DNA of 10,000 nt. It comes from Magnetospirillum sp. (GTDB taxonomy: Bacteria > Pseudomonadota > Alphaproteobacteria > Rhodospirillales > Magnetospirillaceae). The stretch's first letter is position 1; each line of letters starts with the position of its first letter. The DNA lies in the NCBI GenBank assembly GCA_020217035.1, contig JAIWOG010000170.1:1-10000 (forward strand), given 5' to 3'. Of the stretch, positions 1 through 6,154 are shown in pieces. The position numbers and the translations under genes are program-made. A model generated the notes under the pieces. The model saw only the letters and a program-made list of their open reading frames with translations. It was not told the origin of the DNA and made no database searches.

Positions 1-383
1 CGGTTTACTCGCATATTTGGCACGGCAACCTGGATTCCAAGCAAAAGCCCCAGATGCTGTTGCTGTCCTCCATGCTGTCCATCCGCAACACCGACCCGAA
101 CAGTGGTTTCGTGGTGCGTTCGGTGCGCTATTTCGACACCAACGGCAGGCAATTGCGGGAATATGTCAGCCAACCCATGGCCTTGAGGCCCATGGCGTCC
201 ACCGACGTGTTCGTCGAACACAAGGACGACCAAGGCGGCACCGGCGCCAACTTCCTGGTGGAATGGAGCGCCGACAAGCCCATTTCCGAACCCATCATCG
301 AAACCGTCAACGCCTATTTCTTCGGCCCCCATTCCATGGCCTTCACCAGCCAGGGGCGGCCCATCGCCCCCAGCGGGAAATGA
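1..383 (+). CDS. DUF3124 domain protein, 5'-truncated by the window edge
   Basis: The open frame runs from base 3 to a TGA at 381-383 with no start codon that fits the family, so the true start lies before the window. The visible 126 residues begin VYSHIWHGN, which resembles the start of the conserved DUF3124 core. They continue through LSIRNTDPNSGF, a VRYFDTNGRQL stretch and a closing EPIIETVNAYFFG segment. An internal ATG at 54 would remove the conserved opening and is not the start. Family members I know of are about 160-170 residues and usually carry an N-terminal export signal or lipoprotein signal; that part is not visible here. The function of DUF3124 is unknown, and a periplasmic or envelope location is inferred only from the family. 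The stop overlaps the next start as ATGA, so the two genes are probably co-translated. Confidence 0.82.
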   Translation, partial: VYSHIWHGNLDSKQKPQMLLLSSMLSIRNTDPNSGFVVRSVRYFDTNGRQLREYVSQPMALRPMASTDVFVEHKDDQGGTGANFLVEWSADKPISEPIIETVNAYFFGPHSMAFTSQGRPIAPSGK

Positions 384-805
384 CCGGAACGCCCCCCGTT
401 TTCGTCGTCCACCACCTGGAGCACGGCCGCGCCGTTCTGGATGCCGCCGCCGGTCGCCCCGTCATTCTGCTCAGCCCGCCGGGCGCCCCCGGATACCAAG
501 GCATCGGCTGGTGGCAATCCCTGGTGGCGACATTGCGGACGGAATATCCCGACACTCGCTTCACCGCGGCGCTGGACTGCGCCGATTGCCCGGGCTGGGG
601 CATGGCCGCCCTGCGTCAGGGGGTGGAAAAAGTACTGCTGTCGGGGGAAGGATCCGCGTTCCAAGCGGTGCGTGAGGTCGCCGAGCAGAAAGGGGCTTGG
701 GGGGAGGGTCGGTGGGGGAACGACGCCCTCGATCTGCTCGGCGCTCAAGATCCCGGCAAGAGCTGTCGGGAACACGGTCATCGGATGTGGGAGAAAGTCC
801 GTTGA
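380..805 (+). CDS. Small conserved-looking protein of unknown function, translationally coupled to the DUF3124 gene
   Basis: The predicted protein has 141 residues. The ATG at 380-382 overlaps the TGA of the preceding gene (ATGA), the usual arrangement for translational re-initiation, so I prefer it over an ATG at 17 in the same frame, which would run through the DUF3124 gene. The first 85 residues use strongly GC-ending codons. Recognisable blocks are a hydrophobic strand leading to LLSPPGAPGY (residues 30-39), GWWQSLV (43-49), and a cysteine-containing block LDCADCPGWGMAALRQG (65-81) followed by VEKVLLSG. The order strand, glycine-rich turn, helix, strand suggests a small alpha/beta fold. 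The last 40 residues show weaker codon bias and are rich in G and W, so a degraded or recently shifted C-terminus is possible. There is no signal peptide and no membrane segment. I do not recognise a characterised family; similar short proteins of unknown function may exist in other alphaproteobacteria, but that is from memory and untested. Confidence 0.6.
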   Translation: MTGTPPVFVVHHLEHGRAVLDAAAGRPVILLSPPGAPGYQGIGWWQSLVATLRTEYPDTRFTAALDCADCPGWGMAALRQGVEKVLLSGEGSAFQAVREVAEQKGAWGEGRWGNDALDLLGAQDPGKSCREHGHRMWEKVR

Positions 806-917
806 CGGTGGTGATCTTGGCCTGGGCTGATGGCGGCATTATGGGCGAAATGTGACCTTTTGTGGGCAAGGTTGCTTTCTCGGGCCGTCCGTGGTTCAAC
901 CAGACCTGACCCTTTCC

Positions 918-921
918 GGAG
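918..921 (+). promoter_or_regulatory. Shine-Dalgarno GGAG that bears on the thiE start
   Basis: GGAG sits only 3 nt before the ATG at 925, which is tight, but 9 nt before an in-frame GTG at 931. Normal spacing therefore favours the GTG, which would shorten the protein by two residues (starting at SNHDC after the initiator). Both starts keep the whole domain. The 119 nt between the preceding stop and this site contain no gene. A TTGACG hexamer at 802-807 has no matching -10 box, and no TPP riboswitch elements are seen. Confidence 0.5.
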
Positions 922-924
922 TTA

Positions 925-1563
925 ATGCCCGTGAGCAACCATGATTGCCGCCTGTACCTGATCACGCCTGCGGTGATCGAAAACCCGTTCCAGTGGCTGC
1001 CCGTGTGGGAACAGACCCTGGATGGCGGCGACATCGCTTGCGTGCAGATCCGCTTGAAGAACCTGGACGACGACGCCCTGTGCCGTGCCATCGACGTGTT
1101 GCGGCCGCCGGCGCAGAAACGTGGCATCGCCGTGTTGTTGAACGACCGCCCCGATCTGGCTTTCGAAACCGGCTGCGACGGCGTCCACATCGGCCAGGAA
1201 GACGGCACCTACGAAGCCGCCCGCAAGGCGGTGGGCGACGGCATCGTCGGCGTCACCTGCCACGATTCGCGCCACCTGGCCATGGAAGCCGGGGAAAAGG
1301 GCGCCGATTACGTCGCCTTCGGCGCCTTCTTCCCCACCGACACCAAGGACGCCAAGTTCCACGCCGACACCGGCCTGCTGCAATGGTGGAGCCAGTTGTT
1401 CACCGTCCCCAGCGTCGCCATCGGCGGCATCACCGTCGACAATTGCCGCCCGCTGGTGGAAGCCGGCGCCGACTTCCTGGCGGTGTCGGCGGGCGTCTGG
1501 CAGCACCCCGACGGCCCGGCGGCGGCGGTCAGCGCGTTCAACAAGGCGATGTCCGGGGGGTGA
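925..1563 (+). CDS. thiE: Thiamine-phosphate synthase (TMP pyrophosphorylase)
   Basis: The 212-residue protein should join the thiazole phosphate and HMP-pyrophosphate moieties to give thiamine monophosphate with release of pyrophosphate, in the cytosol. The TIM-barrel family signatures are all present in order: VQIRLKN (residues 40-46, carrying the conserved Arg and Lys), LNDRPDLA (72-79), DGVHIGQED (85-93, with the metal-binding Asp), GVTCHDS (109-115), [11 protein letters not shown] (132-142, the FPTxTK pyrophosphate-binding segment), VAIGGIT (164-170) and [12 protein letters not shown] (181-192). Length is normal for ThiE. No other thiamine biosynthesis gene is in the window, and a LOG-family gene follows 4 nt downstream. 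TenI-type paralogues share the fold, but the intact catalytic motifs argue for synthase activity. The start is either ATG 925 or GTG 931. Confidence 0.88.
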   Translation: MPVSNHDCRLYLITPAVIENPFQWLPVWEQTLDGGDIACVQIRLKNLDDDALCRAIDVLRPPAQKRGIAVLLNDRPDLAFETGCDGVHIGQEDGTYEAARKAVGDGIVGVTCHDSRHLAMEAGEKGADYVAFGAFFPTDTKDAKFHADTGLLQWWSQLFTVPSVAIGGITVDNCRPLVEAGADFLAVSAGVWQHPDGPAAAVSAFNKAMSGG

Positions 1564-1567
1564 TCCC

Positions 1568-2149
1568 ATGAAACGTGTGTGCGTGTTCTGCGGCTCGAAT
1601 TCCGGCGCCAACCCGGCCTATGCCGACGCGGCGCGCGCCCTGGGCCGCCTGCTGGTGGAACGCGGCCTGGAACTGGTCTATGGCGGCGGCAACGTGGGCC
1701 TGATGGGCATCGTCGCCGAAACCGCCATGCAGGCGGGCGGCACCGTCATCGGCATCATCCCCGAATCGCTGATGCGCCTGGAAGTGGGCGCACGCCACAT
1801 CAGCGAATTGCACGTGGTCGGTTCCATGCACGAACGCAAGGCGATGATGGCCGAGCTTTCCGACGCCTTCATCGCCCTGCCCGGCGGCATCGGCACCATG
1901 GAGGAATTGTTCGAGGTGTGGACCTGGGGCCAGTTGGGCCTGCACGCCAAGCCGGCGGCCTTCCTGGACGTGGCCGGCTATTACGACCACTTGCACACCT
2001 TCCTGGATCACATGGTGACCGAAGGCTTCCTGAAACCCCGGCACCGGCAAATGGTGGCGGTGTCGTCGGATGCTGGCGATTTGCTGGACGGTTTCGCCGC
2101 CTACCAGCCGCCCGTCACGGTGAAAATAATCAACACCGAGACCGCTTGA
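1568..2149 (+). CDS. LOG-family protein, probable nucleoside 5'-monophosphate phosphoribohydrolase
   Basis: The 193-residue protein carries all hallmarks of the LOG (Lonely Guy, TIGR00730) family: N-terminal VFCGSNSG (residues 6-13), YGGGNVGLMG (38-47), VGSMHERKAMM (84-94, with the conserved Arg and Lys) and PGGIGTMEE (105-113), the family signature that forms the nucleotide-binding active site. Characterised members hydrolyse cytokinin riboside monophosphates or other nucleoside monophosphates to base plus ribose 5-phosphate. In a free-living proteobacterium the physiological substrate is uncertain, so AMP or damaged-nucleotide hydrolysis is equally possible. It starts 4 nt after the thiE stop and uses the G-run at 1555-1560, inside the thiE 3' end, as Shine-Dalgarno, which indicates one operon and probably translational coupling. 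Older annotations call such proteins lysine decarboxylases; the sequence does not support that activity. Confidence 0.9.
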   Translation: MKRVCVFCGSNSGANPAYADAARALGRLLVERGLELVYGGGNVGLMGIVAETAMQAGGTVIGIIPESLMRLEVGARHISELHVVGSMHERKAMMAELSDAFIALPGGIGTMEELFEVWTWGQLGLHAKPAAFLDVAGYYDHLHTFLDHMVTEGFLKPRHRQMVAVSSDAGDLLDGFAAYQPPVTVKIINTETA

Positions 2150-2174
2150 CAGGCCCTGAGCAGGGCTCTATAAA
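2146..2174 (+). promoter_or_regulatory. Sigma-70 promoter for tRNA-Val, overlapping the LOG gene stop codon
   Basis: A perfect -35 TTGACA (2146-2151) and a -10 TATAAA (2169-2174) are separated by exactly 17 nt. The discriminator after the -10 is GCGGGC, the GC-rich type associated with stringent control of stable-RNA promoters. The expected transcription start is near 2181, giving a leader of about 38 nt before the tRNA. The TGA stop of the LOG gene (2147-2149) lies inside the -35 hexamer. The spacer contains an inverted repeat, GCCCT (2153-2157) and AGGGC (2162-2166), which could form a short hairpin in LOG read-through RNA. Confidence 0.8.
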
Positions 2175-2218
2175 GCGGGCCTCCCGACGCAAGGAACCCC
2201 TTGCCGGGGCCGAGAGAT

Positions 2219-2293
2219 GGGCGATTAGCTCAGCGGTAGAGCACACCCTTCACACGGGTGGGGTCACAAGTTCAATCCTTGTATCGCCCACCA
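2219..2293 (+). tRNA. tRNA-Val (anticodon CAC), CCA encoded
   Basis: The cloverleaf is complete and 75 nt long: acceptor GGGCGAT (2219-2225) with ATCGCCC (2283-2289), D arm GCTC/GAGC around an AGCGGTA loop, anticodon stem CACCC/GGGTG with loop TTCACAC, a 5-nt variable loop, T stem ACAAG/CTTGT with loop TTCAATC, discriminator A at 2290 and encoded CCA at 2291-2293. The anticodon CAC reads GUG. The flanks also pair: AGAGAT (2213-2218) is complementary to ATCTCT (2293-2298), which could extend the precursor stem. Confidence 0.96.
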
Positions 2294-2314
2294 TCTCTGG
2301 TCCGTTCGGACACC

Positions 2315-2340
2315 AAAGCCACCCCACCCCGGGTGGCTTT
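2315..2340 (+). terminator. Hairpin terminator after tRNA-Val
   Basis: A perfect 10-bp stem, AAAGCCACCC (2315-2324) with GGGTGGCTTT (2331-2340), closes a 6-nt loop. The descending arm ends in TTT and is followed by CGCCGTTT, so the U-tract is short and broken. Position, 21 nt after the tRNA CCA, fits a Rho-independent terminator. A smaller hairpin, TCCG/CGGA, lies between the tRNA and this stem at 2301-2310. Confidence 0.72.
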
Positions 2341-2351
2341 CGCCGTTTCGA

Positions 2352-2433
2352 GCCGCTTTTGGACAGACAAGCGGCGCATAGGTCTAAGCCCGCGCGGCGA
2401 TTGAGCGGGCCCGGCACGGGCTGGCCTTCGGCC
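2352..2433 (+). repeat. Cluster of three inverted repeats in the MFS gene leader
   Basis: Three perfect inverted repeats follow each other: GCCGCTT (2352-2358) with AAGCGGC (2369-2375), GCCCGC (2388-2393) with GCGGGC (2405-2410), and GGCC (2423-2426) with GGCC (2430-2433) around a TTC loop. They fill the stretch between the tRNA terminator and the ribosome-binding site AGGAG (2444-2448) of the transporter gene. A TTGGAC at 2359-2364 resembles a -35 box but has no good -10 at the right distance. GC-rich DNA produces short inverted repeats by chance, so a regulatory role is only a possibility. Confidence 0.4.
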
Positions 2434-2454
2434 CAACAGGTCTAGGAGAGCCCA

Positions 2455-3639
2455 ATGAACTCCTCTCCGTCCCGCCCCTGGTCCTTCGTCTGGCTGCTGG
2501 CCGCCGCCCAGTTGGTCGCCTGGGGTTGCCTTTATTACGCCTTCGCCGTCGCCGTGGTGCCCATGGAGGCCGAATTGGGCTGGTCGCGCACCAGCCTCAA
2601 TGGTGCCCTTTCCATCGGGCTGGCTTCGTGGGGCTTTTCCGCCCCCTGGGTGGGACGCTGGATCGACCGCCACGGCGCCCGCATGGTGATGACCGTGGGG
2701 GCCGTCGGCGGCGGATTGCTGATGATGGCCTGGTCTCAGGTGGAAAGCCAAACCGCCTTCGTGATGATCTGGGCGGCCATGGGCTTTTGCATGGCGTGCC
2801 TGCTGTACGAACCGGCCTTCGCCGTGGTCACCGCCCTGTTCGGCGCCGATTACCGCCGCGCCATCACCGCCATCACCTTGCTGGGCGGCTTCGCCAGCAC
2901 CGTGCTGATCCCGTTGACGCAAGCCTTGTGCGACCAATTTGGCTGGCGTCCGGCGCTGCTGATCTTGGGGGCGTTCTGCGTCTTGTTCGTCGGCGGCATC
3001 CATTGGGCGGTGCTGAAACCAGGTGACGGCCGCTCGGTGCTGGCGACCAAGGGTGATTCCCCTCCCCTGCCCGTCGGCAATCCGGTTTTCTGGGGCCTGG
3101 CCCTGTGGTTCACCGCCTATGGCGCGGTGTTCACCGGCCTGACCTTCCAGTTGATACCGCTGATGACCTTCCACGGCCTGGACAGCGGCCGGATCATGAT
3201 GGTGATGGCGTCGATCGGCCCCATGCAGGTGCTGGGGCGCATCGTCTTGTTGGCCTTGGGGCGCAGGTTGGACGCCCGCATGACCGGCGGCGGCGTGGTT
3301 CTGGCCATGGCGGTGGCGGTGGGCCTGCTGATGGCCTTTCCCGGCGACTTCCCCGCCTTGATGGCCTTCGCCCTGCTGTATGGCGCCGCCAATGGCATCA
3401 TCACCATCGTGCGCGGCACCGCCGTGCCGGAATACCTGAACGGCGCCAGCTATGCCGCCACCAACGGCGCCCTGGCCTTGCCGGTCAACATCGCCAAGGC
3501 CGGCGCCCCCTTGGCCTTGGCGGCGCTATGGAGCGCCACCGACAGCCCACGGGCGGTGACCGGCGCCATCCTGGCCTGCTGCCTGCTGGCGGTGGCCGGC
3601 TATGGGTTGGCGACGGTGGCGGCACGACGACGACGCTGA
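2455..3639 (+). CDS. MFS transporter, monocarboxylate-carrier-like
   Basis: The 394-residue protein has about twelve hydrophobic segments, the size and layout of a major facilitator superfamily secondary transporter in the inner membrane. After the first helix it has YYAFAVAVVPMEAELGWSR (residues 27-45), typical of the monocarboxylate/oxalate-formate type group, where an E.GWSR block follows helix 1. Motif A appears between helices 2 and 3 as GRWIDRHGARMV (67-78). A polar loop around residues 186-210 separates the two six-helix halves, and the protein ends in four arginines after the last helix, consistent with a cytoplasmic C-terminus. The ATG at 2455 has AGGAG 6 nt upstream. The substrate cannot be told from sequence; small organic acids are a guess from the subfamily. 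No terminator is visible before the next gene. Confidence 0.88.
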   Translation: MNSSPSRPWSFVWLLAAAQLVAWGCLYYAFAVAVVPMEAELGWSRTSLNGALSIGLASWGFSAPWVGRWIDRHGARMVMTVGAVGGGLLMMAWSQVESQTAFVMIWAAMGFCMACLLYEPAFAVVTALFGADYRRAITAITLLGGFASTVLIPLTQALCDQFGWRPALLILGAFCVLFVGGIHWAVLKPGDGRSVLATKGDSPPLPVGNPVFWGLALWFTAYGAVFTGLTFQLIPLMTFHGLDSGRIMMVMASIGPMQVLGRIVLLALGRRLDARMTGGGVVLAMAVAVGLLMAFPGDFPALMAFALLYGAANGIITIVRGTAVPEYLNGASYAATNGALALPVNIAKAGAPLALAALWSATDSPRAVTGAILACCLLAVAGYGLATVAARRRR

Positions 3640-3704
3640 CCTCTTTACCCGGCCTCCCCGGCTTCCCATGTGCAAGATTGCACGCCAAGCCGCACGAGGC
3701 CGTC

Positions 3705-4493
3705 ATGAGCGAGATTTCGTCGCCGCCAACCGACACCGCCCTGTCCATGATCCAGCGCATCCGCGTCGTCGAAACCGCGCAGGTCTGGCGCTGGCTGCGC
3801 CTGGGCTGGCAAGACTACCGGCGGTCGGGATGGATCGGGCCGGTTTACGGCGCCGTGTTCGCCGCCGCCGGCCTGTTCATCGTCTTCGGCCTGGCGTGGC
3901 TGGGCTGGCCCTATCTGATCACCCCGATGATCGGCGGCTTCCTGCTGATCGCGCCGTTGTTGGCCCTGGGCTTCTATGCCCTGTCCAGCCGTATCGAGCG
4001 CGGCGAGCCGCCCCGCTGGACCCATCTTCACCTGGCATGGCGCACCAACACCTTCCACATCATGACCGCCGGGCTGGTCTTGATGCTGGTGGTGATGATC
4101 TGGGCGCGGCTGTCCATCGTGCTGTTCGCCCTGTTCTTTCCCTATCAAAGCATGAGCGTGGAAAGCTTCGTCGCCCAATCGGCGACCCTGGCCGGCATCA
4201 GTTTCACCCTGTTCATGCTGGGCCTGGGGGCGGCGGTGGCGGCCCTGGTCTTCGTCACCACCGTGGTGGCGCTGCCGCTGATGCTGGACGTCAAGACAGA
4301 CATCTTCAGCGCTGCCCTGGTCTCGACCCTGGTGGTTGTCCGCAACCCGCGTCCCATGGCGCTGTGGGCGGTGGTCATCGTTCTGGTCACCGGCGCCGGC
4401 CTGCTGCCCGCCTTCCTGGGGCTGACGGTGGCGTTGCCGGTGATCGGCCACGCCTCGTGGCACGCCTACCGCGACTTGGTGAAAGAGATTTGA
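3705..4493 (+). CDS. DUF2189 multi-pass membrane protein
   Basis: The predicted protein has 262 residues. The ATG at 3705 has GAGG (3696-3699) 5 nt upstream and gives an N-terminus without a signal peptide; the frame is open much further upstream, but only as a shadow of the transporter gene. After a short cytoplasmic start comes WRWLRLGWQDYRRS (residues 28-41), then hydrophobic segments near 47-66, 70-93, 118-145, 163-195 and 217-246. The closing GHASWHAYRDLV (248-259) is a conserved C-terminal feature of DUF2189 proteins. The function of this family is unknown. It lies 65 nt after the MFS gene on the same strand, so co-transcription is possible. Its last 28 nt overlap the 3' end of the phosphopantetheinyl transferase gene on the other strand. 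Confidence 0.85.
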   Translation: MSEISSPPTDTALSMIQRIRVVETAQVWRWLRLGWQDYRRSGWIGPVYGAVFAAAGLFIVFGLAWLGWPYLITPMIGGFLLIAPLLALGFYALSSRIERGEPPRWTHLHLAWRTNTFHIMTAGLVLMLVVMIWARLSIVLFALFFPYQSMSVESFVAQSATLAGISFTLFMLGLGAAVAALVFVTTVVALPLMLDVKTDIFSAALVSTLVVVRNPRPMALWAVVIVLVTGAGLLPAFLGLTVALPVIGHASWHAYRDLVKEI

Positions 4494-5188
4494 TCCCATT
4501 GTTCCACGTGCCGGCAGGTCACGCCGACCCGTGAAGGATCGGGATGACCCAGCGCCAAGGCCATGACATGGCCGCTGGGCAAAATCCATTGCCGCAACAG
4601 CCATTGGCCGGCACCATCCTCGGCGAAATCAACGCCAAGCGGATCCAGGGTCACGGTAAAAGCCGACATTTGCCGCGCCATGCCCTTGCCGTTGGCCTTG
4701 ACCACGGCTTCCTTCAGCGTCCACAGGCACAGGAAGTCCCGTTTCAACCGGTCCGGATCGCCCCCCAGCAACGCCTGATGCTCGGCCGCCGAGAAAAAGC
4801 GTTTGGCCAGGGTCAGGCCGTCAACCCGGCGGTCCAGGGACTCGACGTCGATCCCCACGTCGTGGTCAAGGGTCAGGGCGGCGGCAACCAGACCGCGGGT
4901 GTGCGACAGGTTCAGACGCGGGCGCGGCGCGTCTGCCGACCAGACCACCTCGGGCTTGCCCTGTTGGTCGGCGACGAAACGCCACTGGCCAGGGTCTCCG
5001 CCGACGACGGACGACAGCAAGAAGCGCCCCAAGGCATGGGCGGCCACATAGGCCTGGCGGTCCAAGGGGGATTGGAAACGTGCCGCACGGGCTTGCTCTT
5101 CGGGGTCCAGAACGGCTTCCAACTCGGGCCACGGCAACCGGGACTGGGCCGTCACCGGCAAGGTCCATATCCATACACGCTGCGGCAT
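4466..5188 (-). CDS. Sfp-type 4'-phosphopantetheinyl transferase
   Basis: The 240-residue enzyme should transfer the phosphopantetheine arm of coenzyme A to a serine of an acyl- or peptidyl-carrier protein. Family motifs are in the expected order: the GKPEV block (residues 77-81), LNLSHTRGLVAAAL (92-105), VGIDVES (111-117, with the Mg-binding Asp and Glu), FFSAAEHQAL (131-140) and the catalytic LWTLKEAVVKANGKG (155-169, matching WxxKEA...K.G). Length fits the Sfp group (about 220-240) rather than the shorter AcpS type. The ATG at 5186-5188 has GAGG 6 nt upstream on this strand. No carrier-protein, polyketide or non-ribosomal peptide gene lies in the window, so the target is unknown. The gene is convergent with the DUF2189 gene and divergent from the hydrolase. 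Confidence 0.9.
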   Translation of the reverse strand: MPQRVWIWTLPVTAQSRLPWPELEAVLDPEEQARAARFQSPLDRQAYVAAHALGRFLLSSVVGGDPGQWRFVADQQGKPEVVWSADAPRPRLNLSHTRGLVAAALTLDHDVGIDVESLDRRVDGLTLAKRFFSAAEHQALLGGDPDRLKRDFLCLWTLKEAVVKANGKGMARQMSAFTVTLDPLGVDFAEDGAGQWLLRQWILPSGHVMALALGHPDPSRVGVTCRHVEQWDQISFTKSR

Positions 5189-5251
5189 CGGCGCCCTCTT
5201 CCATTCCGCGGATAATTGTCATAGCCGGCGACATCGCGGTTTTCATAGCAT

Positions 5252-5268
5252 GGTTTCGCACCGAAACC
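5252..5268. promoter_or_regulatory. Perfect 7-bp inverted repeat in the divergent intergenic region
   Basis: GGTTTCG (5252-5258) and CGAAACC (5262-5268) form a perfect palindrome around a CAC spacer. It lies 5 nt before the hydrolase Shine-Dalgarno AAGGG (5274-5278) in the 96-nt region shared by two divergent genes. It could be an operator for a dimeric regulator or an RNA hairpin next to the ribosome-binding site. I found no confident promoter boxes for either gene here. Confidence 0.35.
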
Positions 5269-5284
5269 GACCCAAGGGCCAACA

Positions 5285-6154
5285 ATGACCGCCTTCCTGA
5301 TCGGCCTTGCCATCTTGGTGATCGTCGTCTTGGTGTCGCGCTGGGCGCTGCGCCAGTCTTTCCGTGTCCAGCGCCTGCCGCCCGCCAGCCGGCCCCAGGA
5401 CCTTGGCTTGACCGCCGAGGAAGTCCGCATCCCGACGGTCAGGGGCAAGACCTTATGGGCCTGCCTGATCGCGGCGCCATCCTCCGGCCCGGCCCCGGCG
5501 GTGGTGGCCATGCATGGCTGGGGGGCCGACCATTCCAGCCTGCTGCCCCTGGTTCCGGCCCTGAACCAGGCCGGGGTGACGGTGTTGCTGGTCGACACCC
5601 GCAACCATGGTCGCAGCGACGGCGACACCTTCTCGTCCATGCCCCGCTTCGCCGAGGACATCGGCGCGGCGCTGGATTGGTTGGCCCGGCACCCCAGGGT
5701 GGACAAAGACCGGCTGGCGGTGCTGGGGCATTCCGTCGGCGGTGCCGCCGCCTTGCTGGCGGCGTCGCGTCGTGACGACATCAGGGCGGTGGTCAGCCTG
5801 TCGGCTTTCGACCATCCGGAACGGGTGATGCGCGACTATCTGCGGCGCCTGCGCATCCCCTATCGGCCTTTGGGTTGGCTGGCCTGCCGCTATGTAGAGC
5901 GGGTGATCGGCCATCGCTTCGACCACATCGCCCCGGTGTCCACCATCACCCGCATCCGCTGCCCGATCCTGATCGGGCACGGCGCCGACGACACCACCGT
6001 GCCGGTGGCGGCGGCACGCGCCATCCACGCCGCCGCCCCCGGCCAGTCCCAGTTGCGTATCTTGGAGAACACCGGCCACGACCACGCCGATGATTATCAC
6101 GCCATCGGTCGCATCGTGGCCGGCTTCCTGGTGGTCGCCTTGGCTCAGCCCTGA
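5285..6154 (+). CDS. Membrane-anchored alpha/beta hydrolase (serine hydrolase)
   Basis: The 289-residue protein begins with one strongly hydrophobic segment (residues 4-18) followed by RWALRQSFR, which looks like an uncleaved signal anchor. The catalytic domain shows the oxyanion-hole motif HGWGAD (77-82), [10 protein letters not shown] (104-113), the nucleophile elbow GHSVGG (148-153, Ser150), the acid Asp in HGADDTTVP (232-240, Asp235) and the C-terminal His in NTGHDH (262-267, His265 the likely base). The triad is therefore complete. The small lid region (about 175-215) is Arg-rich. Substrate is unknown; esterase, peptidase-like or thioesterase activity would all fit. ATG at 5285 has AAGGG 6 nt upstream. 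The gene is divergent from the phosphopantetheinyl transferase and its last 10 nt overlap the chemoreceptor gene tail to tail. Confidence 0.87.
   Translation: MTAFLIGLAILVIVVLVSRWALRQSFRVQRLPPASRPQDLGLTAEEVRIPTVRGKTLWACLIAAPSSGPAPAVVAMHGWGADHSSLLPLVPALNQAGVTVLLVDTRNHGRSDGDTFSSMPRFAEDIGAALDWLARHPRVDKDRLAVLGHSVGGAAALLAASRRDDIRAVVSLSAFDHPERVMRDYLRRLRIPYRPLGWLACRYVERVIGHRFDHIAPVSTITRIRCPILIGHGADDTTVPVAAARAIHAAAPGQSQLRILENTGHDHADDYHAIGRIVAGFLVVALAQP

Noticed and set aside
314..781. A 155-codon minus-strand frame opposite the small unknown gene.
   Set aside because: Its proline- and arginine-rich translation lacks recognisable motifs, while the plus-strand frame has an ATGA overlap with its neighbour and better codon bias in most of its length.
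806..924. Possible TPP riboswitch upstream of thiE.
   Set aside because: The conserved CUGAGA and the second thi-box core are absent, and the 119-nt stretch shows no fitting fold.
2219..2340. tRNA-Val locus as an integration site for a mobile element.
   Set aside because: No integrase gene, no second copy of the tRNA 3' end in the window, and the downstream genes match the surrounding composition.
2380..2444. Direct repeat of AGGTCTA at 2380-2386 and 2438-2444.
   Set aside because: A 7-base repeat 58 nt apart is within chance expectation, and the second copy overlaps the ribosome-binding site.
2272..3174. A 300-codon minus-strand frame reaching into the tRNA gene.
   Set aside because: It crosses the tRNA and terminator and mirrors the MFS coding frame; composition is that of a shadow frame.
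3645..4604. A 319-codon open frame on the minus strand opposite the DUF2189 gene.
   Set aside because: Low-complexity Q/H/G/R-rich translation with no motif; the plus-strand frame encodes a coherent membrane protein.
4466..6154. Phosphopantetheinyl transferase plus hydrolase as part of a secondary-metabolite cluster.
   Set aside because: No carrier protein, synthase, ligase or tailoring gene is present; the neighbours are general membrane, chemotaxis and peroxide genes.
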